Source: Spirosoma validum (GTDB lineage: Bacteria > Bacteroidota > Bacteroidia > Cytophagales > Spirosomataceae). From it: DNA of 64,000 bases. Location of the stretch: the NCBI RefSeq assembly GCF_014699035.1, contig NZ_JACXAA010000011.1, forward strand, positions 62,001 through 126,000, written 5' to 3'. Below are positions 1-9,378 of the stretch, in pieces (the first letter of the stretch is position 1; every line of letters begins with the position of its first letter). Under the pieces are notes generated by a model. It ran no database searches. It had not been told where the DNA came from and saw nothing but the letters and a program-made list of their open reading frames with translations. The position numbers were made by a program, and so were the translations under genes.

Positions 1-1160
1 CAGTCAATTAGTTTCTGTTTTGTATCGGGGTTCTGGTGATCATAGTCGTAGAAATAATCCATGCTCTGCTGGCTGTAAGCTGGCCCCAGACACGTAGCAC
101 TGACGTCCGACGCGGGATCACCCGACCAGTTTGGGCGGAAATTGCTTCCGTTCATGCAGGGCCCTCCACCGGGCAGGTTGCAGAAATTAGTAAACGTCTG
201 CGCGCGAATCCTGTAGTTCGGATTGAAACCGCCACCACCAGCAAACATATTCGCATAATCGGCCAGATCGCGCCCGGAACCGTTTCCAGGCGAACCCAGC
301 GGATCGTACCAGATTTTCCAGATTCGGTGATTGGAGTAGGACGTAACATCGCCCGGATTAATGTTGATCATCTGGACAAACAACGTATCAGTCGCATTGA
401 AATCAGCCGCGTTGAGCGACACCTGAAATTCATCCGAATCGCCGTTATTATCAATCGTCACTTCGTAATTTGTGCCCAATTGAACACCATAAGCAGGGCC
501 TTGCTCGGGCACAACCACCGTCGTCGGATTGACAGGCGCCCAGCGCGAACCACCAATTTTATTCGTCGTTACGTAGAGCATGTATTTACTACCAGCATAC
601 GTACCCGTCCGCGAACTGATGTTGACGTAGTAATTCCCCGTTCCATTACCCGTTGAACCACCAACGGGCAGAATCATCCGGTAGCGATCCGATGGCATCG
701 AATACTGATAGCAACTCTGGCTACTCGTATTGCCCGCATGGTTCATGATGTAGTCCAGAACGGGATCATTGTTTTCGGGCAAACCACCGTCGCGGTGGTT
801 GTAGATCATGTCGCCAACCACCTGCATACCGGTCCCGTTAAACGTAGCGACCATATCCAGAATCTGTTGCTTGGTGCCGAGCGACGTAACGGTACTATTG
901 GTTCCGATGTATAAATCTTTGGGATCGTATCCTCCACTGTTGGGACCATTCCCCTGAAATGGGGGCGTCCAGATGTGGGTAAAGCCCGACGTAGCCAATT
1001 GAGCGGCTTTAGCAGCCAGGGTGTCGGCCCAGCTGGCTCCGCACTGCGCTTTTGGAATATCGTAGTAAAATCCCTGCATCAATACTTGCTGGGCAAATGC
1101 CGGTGCGGTCAGACCGGCTAAAATCGCAATCAGTGTAATCGTTTTCCGTACTAATCTCAC
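1..1160 (-). CDS. Secreted GH13 alpha-amylase, partial (C-terminus beyond left edge)
   Basis: Reading leftward from 1160, the frame stays open to the window edge (about 386 residues visible). It begins with a GTG codon; no ATG lies upstream in frame. The start is followed by a typical signal peptide ending in APAFA-QQ. The mature part opens with VLMQGFYYD, then FTHIWTPPF and GGYDPKDLY, and has the GH13 region-I type motif DMIYNHR, all usual for the (beta/alpha)8 barrel of secreted alpha-amylases. An insert (about residues 170-260) resembles the extra domain of bacterial amylases with NHRIWKIWYDP. The catalytic Asp/Glu/Asp motifs would lie further along, outside the window. Predicted role: extracellular or periplasmic hydrolysis of alpha-1,4-glucan. 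Exact substrate is uncertain. Confidence 0.85.
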   Translation of the reverse strand, partial: MRLVRKTITLIAILAGLTAPAFAQQVLMQGFYYDIPKAQCGASWADTLAAKAAQLATSGFTHIWTPPFQGNGPNSGGYDPKDLYIGTNSTVTSLGTKQQILDMVATFNGTGMQVVGDMIYNHRDGGLPENNDPVLDYIMNHAGNTSSQSCYQYSMPSDRYRMILPVGGSTGNGTGNYYVNISSRTGTYAGSKYMLYVTTNKIGGSRWAPVNPTTVVVPEQGPAYGVQLGTNYEVTIDNNGDSDEFQVSLNAADFNATDTLFVQMININPGDVTSYSNHRIWKIWYDPLGSPGNGSGRDLADYANMFAGGGGFNPNYRIRAQTFTNFCNLPGGGPCMNGSNFRPNWSGDPASDVSATCLGPAYSQQSMDYFYDYDHQNPDTKQKLID

Positions 1161-1487
1161 TATATCCTTTGGTTTATTGGTGAATAGTCTAGTCGCTAAT
1201 CCAGCCCGTTTAAAGAGAAAGTAGAGACAACACGCTCAAGTTTGGCTGTCCAAACAAAAGCCTGCTTTTATAAAATCCCTCTCAATAGACTCAGGACCTG
1301 CGAATAAACGATGAGATAAAATAAGGACTATAGCACTTTATATAAAAATATATTATTGAAATAATTCAATTTTGTATAATCAATAAGAGAATATGAATCC
1401 GTTTAGTTAACACAAATAAAATTTATTGATACAAATTTTTTAGATGAATCTACTCCCAAGAAGACGTCCTGTGAATCGGTTATTCAA
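1161..1487. promoter_or_regulatory. Intergenic region upstream of the amylase
   Basis: No gene seen in these 327 bases. The stretch 1330-1440 is very AT-rich and should contain the amylase promoter (minus strand). It holds a 6-bp inverted repeat with a 4-bp centre at 1355-1370 (ATTGAA-ATAA-TTCAAT), a possible operator. The end nearest 1488 is the 3' side of the histidine-kinase gene. Confidence 0.4.
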
Positions 1488-3461
1488 CTAGACCTGAACC
1501 TCTACCGTAGTGCCTTCGCTGGCAATCACCCGGAACGTACCGCCTAGTTCTCTGGCACGGGTCTGCATATTTTGTAGACCATAGTGGGGCTCCGAGAGCG
1601 TTTCGTCGGGCCAGTTGAACCCCCGGCCATTGTCCTGAATGCGGAGTTCGATATGCCCATCTGTATATACATGTAGCTGGACGCTGGCCTTCGTAGCCTG
1701 GGCATGTTTGATGACATTATTGAGCGCTTCCTGCACAATCCGGAACAAATTCAGTACTTGCGTAGAACTGAGTCGTTGTGTGTGTGAACCCGTCACCTGC
1801 GTATCGACATGCACTCCCCCGATTTCATGAACGTAGCGATTGATATACTGATTGAGTCGTTCGGCAAACTCCTCAACCGTAAAGCTTTCCTGATGAATCG
1901 CCCAGATGGTTTCCCGCAGGAGCTTGATGGCCTCGCGGGTATAATCAACAACCGTACGCAGTTGATCCGACAACTGATGTCCGTTTTGTACAGGTTGCTT
2001 TTCGGTTTGGTTGCTGATATGGGTGAGGTTCGTTACAACAAAGGCCAGATGTGCGCCCACATTGTCGTGTAAATCACGGGCAATCCGTTCCTTCTCAACC
2101 AGCAAATTGTTTTTCATAGCCAGCGCCTGTACTTCAGCTTCATAGGTTCGTCGCTGCTGAACGGTTTGTTCTTTGATAAGTCGCTCAGTCTGATCACGAT
2201 CTATTTTGTACCGGTAAGCCAGACTAATGGTAAGCACCAATACTTCAATCAATGCAGCTGGCGCGGAATAAGCGAAATCAGCCACTACGGTATACGTGGG
2301 GAGTACACCAAAATTGGCGAAAACAAGCCAGAGATTCAGGGTATAAAAGGGTAAGATCGCCAGTAAGTACAGCCAGGCTTCCTGAACATAATGCCGATGG
2401 ATAATATTGACCACAATATACGCCACGATGATGGGCATCGGGAGCCAATAGAATAGGGTAAAGATTCGCACCAGAATCAGCTCCGTAATCGGCGTTAAGG
2501 GCACAAACCACTCAGCCGTCAGGGCGAGCAGACAAATTAACCCGCACCATAATACGACCGTTCCGATCGAATGTAGGCGGTGTGACGACGTATGACGTAC
2601 TGGCAGAAACGCCCGAACGAAAATGAGCTGTGAGTAGAAAAGAATGAGCGGAAACAGAAAGTAAACGTTTTGCCGGGGTAACCAGAACTGCGTTTCAAAG
2701 GCAAACTGGTTCAGGAATCCATTGTTAATCACAAAGAAGCCGACCAGCCCCAGCAGGCAGAAAATGTATGTCGAATACACAGGATTGAACGTATTCAGAA
2801 AGAAAATCAGACTCATCACCGCTACAAATACCAGCGTGAACAGGATTCCTCCCCAGAACAAATAACTCTTCTGTACGGTCGTTTCATAGGCCGACTCCCG
2901 AACAAGCTCAATGGGAACAATCTGCGTTCCCCGCGATTTCATGACCCGCAGATAAGCGGTTACGTTCTGTTGAGCGGGCACTGTGAAGGGAAACCAGAAG
3001 TTCCGATGGTGTCGGATACGTTGTGTAGCGGGGGTTTTCCACCCAATTACCGGCGATGTCGATACGACCCGATTCGATGCATCGACCATAAACAGTTGTA
3101 ATTCGTCGAAGCACCGGAAATCAACCTCAGCAAGCCATGACTGCGGTCGGGCAGTTGCATTACGTAGTCGAAACCGTAACCAGATGGGTTTAGCCGTTTG
3201 TGTTCCGGTGATGACTCCGAAGTTAGGGACGGGTTCTGTAACCGGCTGAAAAGCGGATTCGCTGCCAAGGCTGACGATATCCGTAATGGTCCTCTTCTGT
3301 GATGAATCCCGAAAAGAAGCCAGACGCCCCTGTAAAGACAGTTGATCACCAACACCAGGCAGACTAGTAACCGGCTGTTGAATCAGCGGTTGAGCGATCA
3401 GCCGCGACGCTAACAGACAGCTACTCAGCAATAACCAGAACGCTTGACTGAAACGCTTCAT
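1488..3461 (-). CDS. 7TMR-DISM sensor histidine kinase (HisKA_3 type), orphan
   Basis: This 657-residue membrane sensor kinase has a signal peptide (1-23), a periplasmic 7TMR-DISMED2-like beta-sandwich (about 60-190, ending PIELV) and seven hydrophobic segments (about 200-415). A coiled linker follows, then a HisKA_3 dimerisation domain with the phospho-acceptor His465 in ARDLHDNVGAH. The HATPase has its N-box in EALNNVIKHA and G1 in DNGRGF. The DISMED2 domain is thought to bind carbohydrates or other small ligands in this family. NarL/LuxR-type response regulators are usual partners, but none is encoded nearby. A long hairpin (3510-3592) separates it from the upstream oxidoreductase, so it is probably transcribed separately. 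Confidence 0.9.
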   Translation of the reverse strand: MKRFSQAFWLLLSSCLLASRLIAQPLIQQPVTSLPGVGDQLSLQGRLASFRDSSQKRTITDIVSLGSESAFQPVTEPVPNFGVITGTQTAKPIWLRFRLRNATARPQSWLAEVDFRCFDELQLFMVDASNRVVSTSPVIGWKTPATQRIRHHRNFWFPFTVPAQQNVTAYLRVMKSRGTQIVPIELVRESAYETTVQKSYLFWGGILFTLVFVAVMSLIFFLNTFNPVYSTYIFCLLGLVGFFVINNGFLNQFAFETQFWLPRQNVYFLFPLILFYSQLIFVRAFLPVRHTSSHRLHSIGTVVLWCGLICLLALTAEWFVPLTPITELILVRIFTLFYWLPMPIIVAYIVVNIIHRHYVQEAWLYLLAILPFYTLNLWLVFANFGVLPTYTVVADFAYSAPAALIEVLVLTISLAYRYKIDRDQTERLIKEQTVQQRRTYEAEVQALAMKNNLLVEKERIARDLHDNVGAHLAFVVTNLTHISNQTEKQPVQNGHQLSDQLRTVVDYTREAIKLLRETIWAIHQESFTVEEFAERLNQYINRYVHEIGGVHVDTQVTGSHTQRLSSTQVLNLFRIVQEALNNVIKHAQATKASVQLHVYTDGHIELRIQDNGRGFNWPDETLSEPHYGLQNMQTRARELGGTFRVIASEGTTVEVQV

Positions 3462-3509
3462 TAACGAACGAGAAAGACCCTAATGTACAGGGGCCCCGAT
3501 TAATAAGCA

Positions 3510-3592
3510 AGGGGCATAGGGCAGAGGGCATGGGCGCTGACGCGAAAGCAATCTAGCCGCGTCAGCACCCATGCCCTCTGCCCTATGCCCCT
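3510..3592. terminator. Long hairpin: 35-bp arms, 13-base loop
   Basis: Positions 3510-3544 and 3558-3592 are reverse complements over 35 bp with one mismatch. The right arm stops two bases from the stop codon of the minus-strand oxidoreductase, and the left arm is 48 bases upstream of the kinase start. It probably ends or attenuates oxidoreductase transcription. There is no clear T tract, so it may also be a mobile palindromic repeat. Confidence 0.65.
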
Positions 3593-3594
3593 CA

Positions 3595-5046
3595 CTACAA
3601 TGTGTAGCCGCCGTTATACTGCCGCTTCACAAACTGGTTGGCGTAATCGTAGTTTGTAATCTTCATATTGTCGCCATCCCAGAAGAGTTTTTTGCGACCC
3701 GTGAACTTGCCGTCTTCGCGGGCCAGATAGGAACGCGTGGCCAGATTGCCCATTAAAACCGTTTCGGTAAGTGGACCCGACTGGTCGAAGGAAGAGGACG
3801 TATAAGCGCCAAATCCCTGCTTACAGGCTTTCACCCACTGTTGCTGGTGCCCTTCGGTTTTGCCGTCAACTAAGGGCTTTTCGGGCGCAGGCAACGCTTT
3901 ATTGGCAAACTTATCGGCAGGTAATAACTTAGGGTCGTTTCCGAAAAGCCCACCCGTCAGCATTCCTTTCGTGCCGATAAATAGTATACCACCGTCAATT
4001 TCCCGGAATACGTCGCTATACTCCACTCCTTCCGGCAGTTGCGGCCGAATACCACCATCAAACCACGAAAATTTGATCTCCTTCACCTTCCGGTCGTCGG
4101 ATGGGAAGGTCAGGTGAATGGCTGACGAGGGTGGACAAACATCGTCGTAAAACGCTTCCTGGAAAAAATCAGAATATACTGACCCAACGCTGCATTCCAC
4201 CGAGGTTGGATATTTGAGGTTCAGCGCCCGGAATGGTACGTCCATGAAATGACAGCCCATATCGCCGAGCGCACCCGTACCAAAATCCCAATAGCCACGC
4301 CAGCGGGTCGGCATGTAGGCTTCGTGGTAGTCACGGGCAGGAGCTGTACCGAGCCAGAGTGACCAGTTTACCTCAGGCGGAATTGGTTGCGATTCACCTT
4401 TATCCTTCGGCGACCGAACCCCCTGCGGCCAGACGGGGCGGTTTGTCCAGCAATAAACGGTATGCACGTGACCGATGAGATTCTTCTGAATGGCCGTCTC
4501 GATAATCCGCGTCGCATCACCCGAACTGCCCTGGTTGCCCATCTGCGTTACGACTTTATATTTCTGAGCGGCCTGCGTCAGCATCCGGGCTTCGTAGATG
4601 TCGTGGGTCAGTGGTTTTTCGACGTATACATGTTTGCCGAGCTGCATGGCCGCCATCGCAATGGGCGCGTGCATATGATCAGGCGTGCTGACAATAACCG
4701 CATCGAAGGTTTTACCCACTTTGTCGAACATCTCCCGATAATCCTGAAAATAGGGCGCATTGGCAAACTGAGCACGGTATTTTTTGGCTTGCCGGTCGTC
4801 GACATCACAGAGAGCGACTATGTTATCGGAGCCCTTATTGTAAGCCAGACGAATGTTCACGTCAGCCTTCCCACCACAGCCGACGGCCGCGATATTAAGT
4901 TTATCCGATGGCGCAATGATTCGCGATCCATTAGGAGATTTCCCTCCCAAAACGTGACGTGGTACAATAAAAAAATCGCCAATAGACAGTGCGGCAGCAG
5001 ACAGGACACCGCTTTTCAGGAATTTACGACGGGAGGGTTTAGTCAT
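3595..5046 (-). CDS. Gfo/Idh/MocA family oxidoreductase, Tat-exported
   Basis: From ATG 5046 the protein has 483 residues. It starts MTKPSRRKFLKSGVLSAA, a twin-arginine signal, which is why I prefer this start over an in-frame ATG 36 bases upstream. The Rossmann part shows AAVGCGGKADVN for NAD(P) binding and the family's EKPLTH motif, followed by the alpha/beta C-terminal domain. These periplasmic members (GFO_IDH_MocA plus a Bacteroidota-specific C-terminal domain) act on sugars or sugar derivatives, with the cofactor loaded before export. The substrate cannot be told from sequence. It is transcribed divergently from the cyclophilin gene. Confidence 0.88.
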   Translation of the reverse strand: MTKPSRRKFLKSGVLSAAALSIGDFFIVPRHVLGGKSPNGSRIIAPSDKLNIAAVGCGGKADVNIRLAYNKGSDNIVALCDVDDRQAKKYRAQFANAPYFQDYREMFDKVGKTFDAVIVSTPDHMHAPIAMAAMQLGKHVYVEKPLTHDIYEARMLTQAAQKYKVVTQMGNQGSSGDATRIIETAIQKNLIGHVHTVYCWTNRPVWPQGVRSPKDKGESQPIPPEVNWSLWLGTAPARDYHEAYMPTRWRGYWDFGTGALGDMGCHFMDVPFRALNLKYPTSVECSVGSVYSDFFQEAFYDDVCPPSSAIHLTFPSDDRKVKEIKFSWFDGGIRPQLPEGVEYSDVFREIDGGILFIGTKGMLTGGLFGNDPKLLPADKFANKALPAPEKPLVDGKTEGHQQQWVKACKQGFGAYTSSSFDQSGPLTETVLMGNLATRSYLAREDGKFTGRKKLFWDGDNMKITNYDYANQFVKRQYNGGYTL

Positions 5047-5432
5047 TTTGCTGAGTGAATTACGCACCGCGATCCGGCACAATGAATGTATCTCAATAAG
5101 ACTAATTGGTCTCCATACTACTGAACGGGGTTCGGAAGTCGATAGCTCGCAATACGGCTCACCCCGCTGGTAGATTCTACTATACAGAAAAGAGATCTGC
5201 TTTCGATGTAGCCGTAATCTGGGCCGCCATTGGGATCAGGATGCTTCTTTTCTCGCCTTACCCATCTAATAAGAAACACGTCTTATCTCCTTGTCCTATA
5301 AGTATTTATACGTTACATTGCTTTACACACACTACTTAGGTAAACTATCTATAATTCTATAAGAAGAATTCAATAAATCAATTAAATAAACCTAAAAATC
5401 AAATTCTAAACAGACACAAAAAATTCTACAGT
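5047..5432. promoter_or_regulatory. Divergent promoter region
   Basis: These 386 bases separate the minus-strand oxidoreductase from the plus-strand cyclophilin and must hold both promoters. The 5330-5430 part is strongly AT-rich. I see no convincing small gene and no clear operator. Confidence 0.4.
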
Positions 5433-6035
5433 ATGAAGCATGTACTACTTAGTCTCCTGAGTTTATGTTTATTTTTTTCAACAGCCAGCGCCCAACGCGT
5501 TCTTCTCGAAACGGAAACGGGCCGAATTGTGCTCGAACTTTACGCCGACAAAGCCCCCGGTACGGTCGCTAACTTCCTGCGATACGTCGACGACAAACGC
5601 TACGACGGCGCTACGTTCTACCGCGTTGTTCGCCTGGATAATCAGGCGAACAGCCCTGTAAAGATTGAGGTGATTCAGGGTGGACTACGTACCGACACGA
5701 CTCGCATGTTTCCACCCATTGCTCAGGAAACTACCCAGAAAACGGGCCTGAAACACCTCGACGGTACGTTGTCGATGGCGCGGGGAACGCCTGCCAGTGG
5801 AGCTTCCGAGTTCTTTATCTGCATCAACCCCCAGCCCGAGCTGGACTTTGGCGGCAAACGCAACCCCGACGGTCAGGGCTTTGCTGCTTTCGGGCGCGTT
5901 ATCGAAGGCATGGACGTAGTGCGCAAAATTCAGCAGGGCGAAACCGGACAGCCCGGCCCTACCAACGCTTACTCAAATCCCACACAGCTACTCAAAGCTC
6001 CTGTTCTGATACGTACCGCGAAGCGCGTCAAGTAA
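5433..6035 (+). CDS. Periplasmic cyclophilin-type peptidyl-prolyl isomerase
   Basis: A 200-residue protein with a Sec signal peptide (1-20, ending STASA-Q) followed by a cyclophilin domain. Family motifs visible are the early FYRVV segment, the ARG(T)PASGASEFFI segment (equivalent to the MA-SGSQFFI motif of cyclophilins) and FAAFGRVIEGMDVV near the end. It would catalyse cis-trans isomerisation of prolyl bonds during protein folding in the periplasm. It precedes the SusC gene by 139 bases, and an imperfect hairpin lies between, so co-transcription is doubtful. Confidence 0.92.
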   Translation: MKHVLLSLLSLCLFFSTASAQRVLLETETGRIVLELYADKAPGTVANFLRYVDDKRYDGATFYRVVRLDNQANSPVKIEVIQGGLRTDTTRMFPPIAQETTQKTGLKHLDGTLSMARGTPASGASEFFICINPQPELDFGGKRNPDGQGFAAFGRVIEGMDVVRKIQQGETGQPGPTNAYSNPTQLLKAPVLIRTAKRVK

Positions 6036-6052
6036 ATTAATAATGTTACGTC

Positions 6053-6130
6053 ACACCGAGTTAAAACGGCAGCGTCCGTCCGGTGCAAGTGATCAAAACT
6101 GGTGTATTGCGCCAGGTTTCAACCCGGTGT
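6053..6130. terminator. Imperfect inverted repeat after the cyclophilin gene
   Basis: Positions 6053-6067 and 6116-6130 pair over 15 bp with two mismatches, and a T run follows at about 6139. This is a weak candidate terminator or leader structure ahead of the SusC gene. Confidence 0.3.
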
Positions 6131-6174
6131 AATGTGACTCTTTTTTCGTTCAATCTATTTTAACCAACTCTTAC

Positions 6175-9100
6175 ATGAAAAAAACGCTTCTTGCTTTCCT
6201 ATTGCTCTATGGATGGATGGTCCAGGCCCAGTCCCGAATCGTGTCGGGTAAGGTCACGTCACCCGAAAACGAAGGGCTCCCCGGCGTAAACGTCCTGCTT
6301 AAGGGGGCAACAACAGGCACCGTCACCAACGCCGATGGAACGTACCAGATTTCGGTACCGACCAATGCCAAAACACTCGTCTACTCCTTCATTGGCTACA
6401 AAACCATTGACGTAGCACTCGAGGGACGTAGCACCGTGGACGTGAAATTAGTAGCCGACCTCACCAATCTGGATGAAGTTGTCGTAACGGCCAACGCTAT
6501 TGTTCGGGAGAAAAAAGAGCTTGGCTATGCTGTATCGACAGTGGGCGGAACCGAGTTGGTCAAAGCCCGTGATCCGAATGTACTGAACTCACTGGCCGGG
6601 CGGGTAGCCGGGGTACGTATCTCGCAACAGTCTGGATCGGTGGGTGGCTCCACGAAGGTTATGATTCGCGGGGCAAACTCGCTGTCGAGTTCCAGCGAAC
6701 CCCTGTTCGTTGTCGATGGCGTACCGATTTCCAATTCCTCCTACAACGGCTCCGAAACCGACATCGTTACGGGGGGTGTTGATGTTGGAAACCGCGCTGG
6801 CGACCTCAACCCCGATGATATTGAGTCGATGAACGTATTGAAAGGCGCGGCTGCTTCGGCTCTTTACGGGTCCCGTGCGCGCAACGGCGTTATCGTCATC
6901 ACCACCAAGCGCGGGAAAGTGGGGGCTAAAAAGATGAACATCGCCGTGAATTCATCGTACCGGACTGATAACGTACTACGCTTTCCTGATATTCAGAACC
7001 AATATGCGCAGGGTAACCTCGGCGTATATAACCCCCGGTTAGGGAATGGCTGGGGTCCGGCCATATCGAGCATTACAGGGCCGGTTCTTGACTACACGGG
7101 CGCTACCGTTCAAGGGCTGACTGCTCATCCCGACAACTGGAAAAACTTCTTCGTAACGGGCCATACGGTCATCAACAGTGTGTCGATTGACGGAGCCAGC
7201 GATCAGGGCGACTACCGGATCGGGTTTACCAACCTGAAGCAGACGGGCACCGTGCCGGGTTCGGAACTGGGACGTAATACGTTTGCAATCAATGCGGGAC
7301 GCAAAATTACCGACAAGCTTACGTCGCGAGCCTGGCTCAACTACGTTCGCACGACCAGCGATGGTCGTCCGCAACAAGGTTCCAACACGACCAATATCCT
7401 CTCAACAATTCTTGCCGGAGTCAATACGACCATCGATATCAATGACCTCAAAAACAACCTGTTTGCTCCGTCAACGCAGACCGTCCCGGCGGGCTGGACG
7501 GGCGATCTGGCGCGGGCCATCGACCTCGACGGTATTCAGAATAATCCTTATTTCGTAACGGCGTTTAACAAGTTCTCCAACTCCGTCGACCGTCTCTACG
7601 GCGGCACCAGCCTGAGTTACGACGTAGCACCCTGGTTCAACGTAACGGGGCGTGCCGGGACCGATTTCTTCACTGAAAACCGCCGGTCGACTACACGCCG
7701 GGGCACGCGCGGACGACTGAACGGACAGTTCGAAACCAACGAAATCTACGAGCGCGAACTCCAGACCGACCTGATCGGCACCGTTACCCGCCGAATCTCG
7801 GATGACTGGACGTTCAAGGGCATTGTGGGTCATCAGTTTAATCAACGTACCATTCGACGGTCGCGGGTACTGTCGGATGGGCTGAACATCGACCAGTTGT
7901 ATACGTTTGCCAATGCGCAGTCGAACGTAGCGTCGAACTTCTACAGCCGCCGGGAAATCTTCGGGGTATATGGCGACTTCAGTTTTGACTACCGCAACTT
8001 CCTGTTTCTGAACGTAACGGGCCGAAATGACTGGTCCAGTACGTTACCGGTCAGTAACAACTCCTACTTCTACCCATCGGTTAGTGCATCGTTCATTCTG
8101 ACGGAAGCCTTCCCGAACATGGGCATCGTGAAGCGCGATATTCTAAGCTACGCCAAACTGCGGGCCAATTATGCCAATGTCGGCTCGGACGAAGACCCGT
8201 ATCAACTTGCCTTTACGTATAACCCACTCTCGCAGGCCAGCGACATCTACACGTTCAATATCCTGTATCCGATTGGCGGAGCGTCAGCATTCGGAGCCAC
8301 GAACGTATTACCGCCCACGAACCTGCGACCGCAGCAGCAAACGTCGTATGAGTTCGGTACGGAACTAAATTTTTTCGGAGGACGCCTTGGTCTGGACCTG
8401 ACGTATTACCGGAACCTGAACTACGATCAGATCATTTCCATTGCCGTACCACAGTCAACTGGCTACTCGGCCCGGCGGCTCAACGTGGGCGAAATTTCGA
8501 ACACGGGCATCGAAGCCATGCTGACCGTAACGCCCCTGAAAACCCGGTCGGGGTTTCGCTGGGATGCGGCTTTCAACTTTAATCGTAACCGTAACCGCGT
8601 AGAATCGCTGGCCGACGGCCTGACCGAGTTCGTGACAACGTCCGGCGATGGGTTCGGCATTTTTGTAGTAGCCCGTCCTGGCGAAACGTTCAATATTCAG
8701 GGCGTAGGCTGGCTACGTGATCCACAAGGAAACATCGTCATCAACCCGACTACCGGCCTGCGCACACCAGGACCGCGCCGACTTCTCGGCAACATTTATC
8801 CCGACTGGACACTGGGGATTAATAATAGTTTTTCGTTCAAAGGCATTGATTTCAATTTCCTGATCGACATGCGCAAAGGGGGCGTCATCAATTCGCAGAC
8901 GGTTGGCATTGTGCGGAGCGGTGGCCAGGCCGCTGAAACGGCGGTGAATAATCGAACGCCGTTTATCGACCCTGGCGTGATTCGAAACGCCGACGGAACG
9001 TACCGTCCCAACGATGTACCGGTTGCCAGTGTGCAGCAATATTGGAGTCAGCTAGACAACTCGGTTAGTCCCGAAACGAATACGTTCGACGGCTCGTATA

Positions 9101-9339
9101 CCAAGCTACGCGAGGTCAGAATCGCCTACAATCTGCCGCGTACACTGGTGAACCGAACTCCTTTTGGCAGCATCGCCCTTGGACTGGAAGGCCGTAATCT
9201 CTGGATTATCCACTCGAATGTACCGCACATCGACCCCGAAGCCAACGTGCTCGGCACGGGTTTAATTGGTGAGGGGTTGGAACGGGGCAGCATTCCCAGT
9301 AGCCGGAGCATTGGCGCCAATCTGCGCTTTACCTTTTGA
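6175..9339 (+). CDS. SusC/RagA-type TonB-dependent outer-membrane transporter
   Basis: The 1054-residue protein has a signal peptide (1-19, VQAQ), a CarboxypepD_reg-like beta-sandwich (about 22-95, SGKVTSPENEGLPGVNVLLKG) and a plug domain. The plug includes VVVTANA, PLFVVDGVPI and the SusC hallmark SMNVLKGAAASALYGSRA. A large 22-strand barrel follows, ending IGANLRFTF with a terminal Phe for BAM recognition. It imports an oligosaccharide or other ligand using TonB energy together with the SusD-like lipoprotein encoded 39 bases downstream. No CAZyme, sulfatase or regulator is adjacent, so the ligand is unknown. The nearest amylase is several kilobases away and on the other strand. Confidence 0.95.
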   Translation: MKKTLLAFLLLYGWMVQAQSRIVSGKVTSPENEGLPGVNVLLKGATTGTVTNADGTYQISVPTNAKTLVYSFIGYKTIDVALEGRSTVDVKLVADLTNLDEVVVTANAIVREKKELGYAVSTVGGTELVKARDPNVLNSLAGRVAGVRISQQSGSVGGSTKVMIRGANSLSSSSEPLFVVDGVPISNSSYNGSETDIVTGGVDVGNRAGDLNPDDIESMNVLKGAAASALYGSRARNGVIVITTKRGKVGAKKMNIAVNSSYRTDNVLRFPDIQNQYAQGNLGVYNPRLGNGWGPAISSITGPVLDYTGATVQGLTAHPDNWKNFFVTGHTVINSVSIDGASDQGDYRIGFTNLKQTGTVPGSELGRNTFAINAGRKITDKLTSRAWLNYVRTTSDGRPQQGSNTTNILSTILAGVNTTIDINDLKNNLFAPSTQTVPAGWTGDLARAIDLDGIQNNPYFVTAFNKFSNSVDRLYGGTSLSYDVAPWFNVTGRAGTDFFTENRRSTTRRGTRGRLNGQFETNEIYERELQTDLIGTVTRRISDDWTFKGIVGHQFNQRTIRRSRVLSDGLNIDQLYTFANAQSNVASNFYSRREIFGVYGDFSFDYRNFLFLNVTGRNDWSSTLPVSNNSYFYPSVSASFILTEAFPNMGIVKRDILSYAKLRANYANVGSDEDPYQLAFTYNPLSQASDIYTFNILYPIGGASAFGATNVLPPTNLRPQQQTSYEFGTELNFFGGRLGLDLTYYRNLNYDQIISIAVPQSTGYSARRLNVGEISNTGIEAMLTVTPLKTRSGFRWDAAFNFNRNRNRVESLADGLTEFVTTSGDGFGIFVVARPGETFNIQGVGWLRDPQGNIVINPTTGLRTPGPRRLLGNIYPDWTLGINNSFSFKGIDFNFLIDMRKGGVINSQTVGIVRSGGQAAETAVNNRTPFIDPGVIRNADGTYRPNDVPVASVQQYWSQLDNSVSPETNTFDGSYTKLREVRIAYNLPRTLVNRTPFGSIALGLEGRNLWIIHSNVPHIDPEANVLGTGLIGEGLERGSIPSSRSIGANLRFTF

Positions 9340-9378
9340 TTTCTCCACGGACACGTATCAGAAACGACTTCTACAACT

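Noticed and set aside
36-656. A 206-residue open frame on the plus strand
   Set aside because: It is the antisense shadow of the amylase frame on the minus strand; its composition is rich in Arg and Ile/Thr without structure.
4387-5058. A 223-residue plus-strand frame
   Set aside because: It lies opposite the Gfo/Idh/MocA gene, whose motifs are clear on the minus strand.
5106-5339. A 77-residue plus-strand frame in the divergent promoter region
   Set aside because: No organised hydropathy, no recognisable motif, and it fills a region that must contain two promoters.
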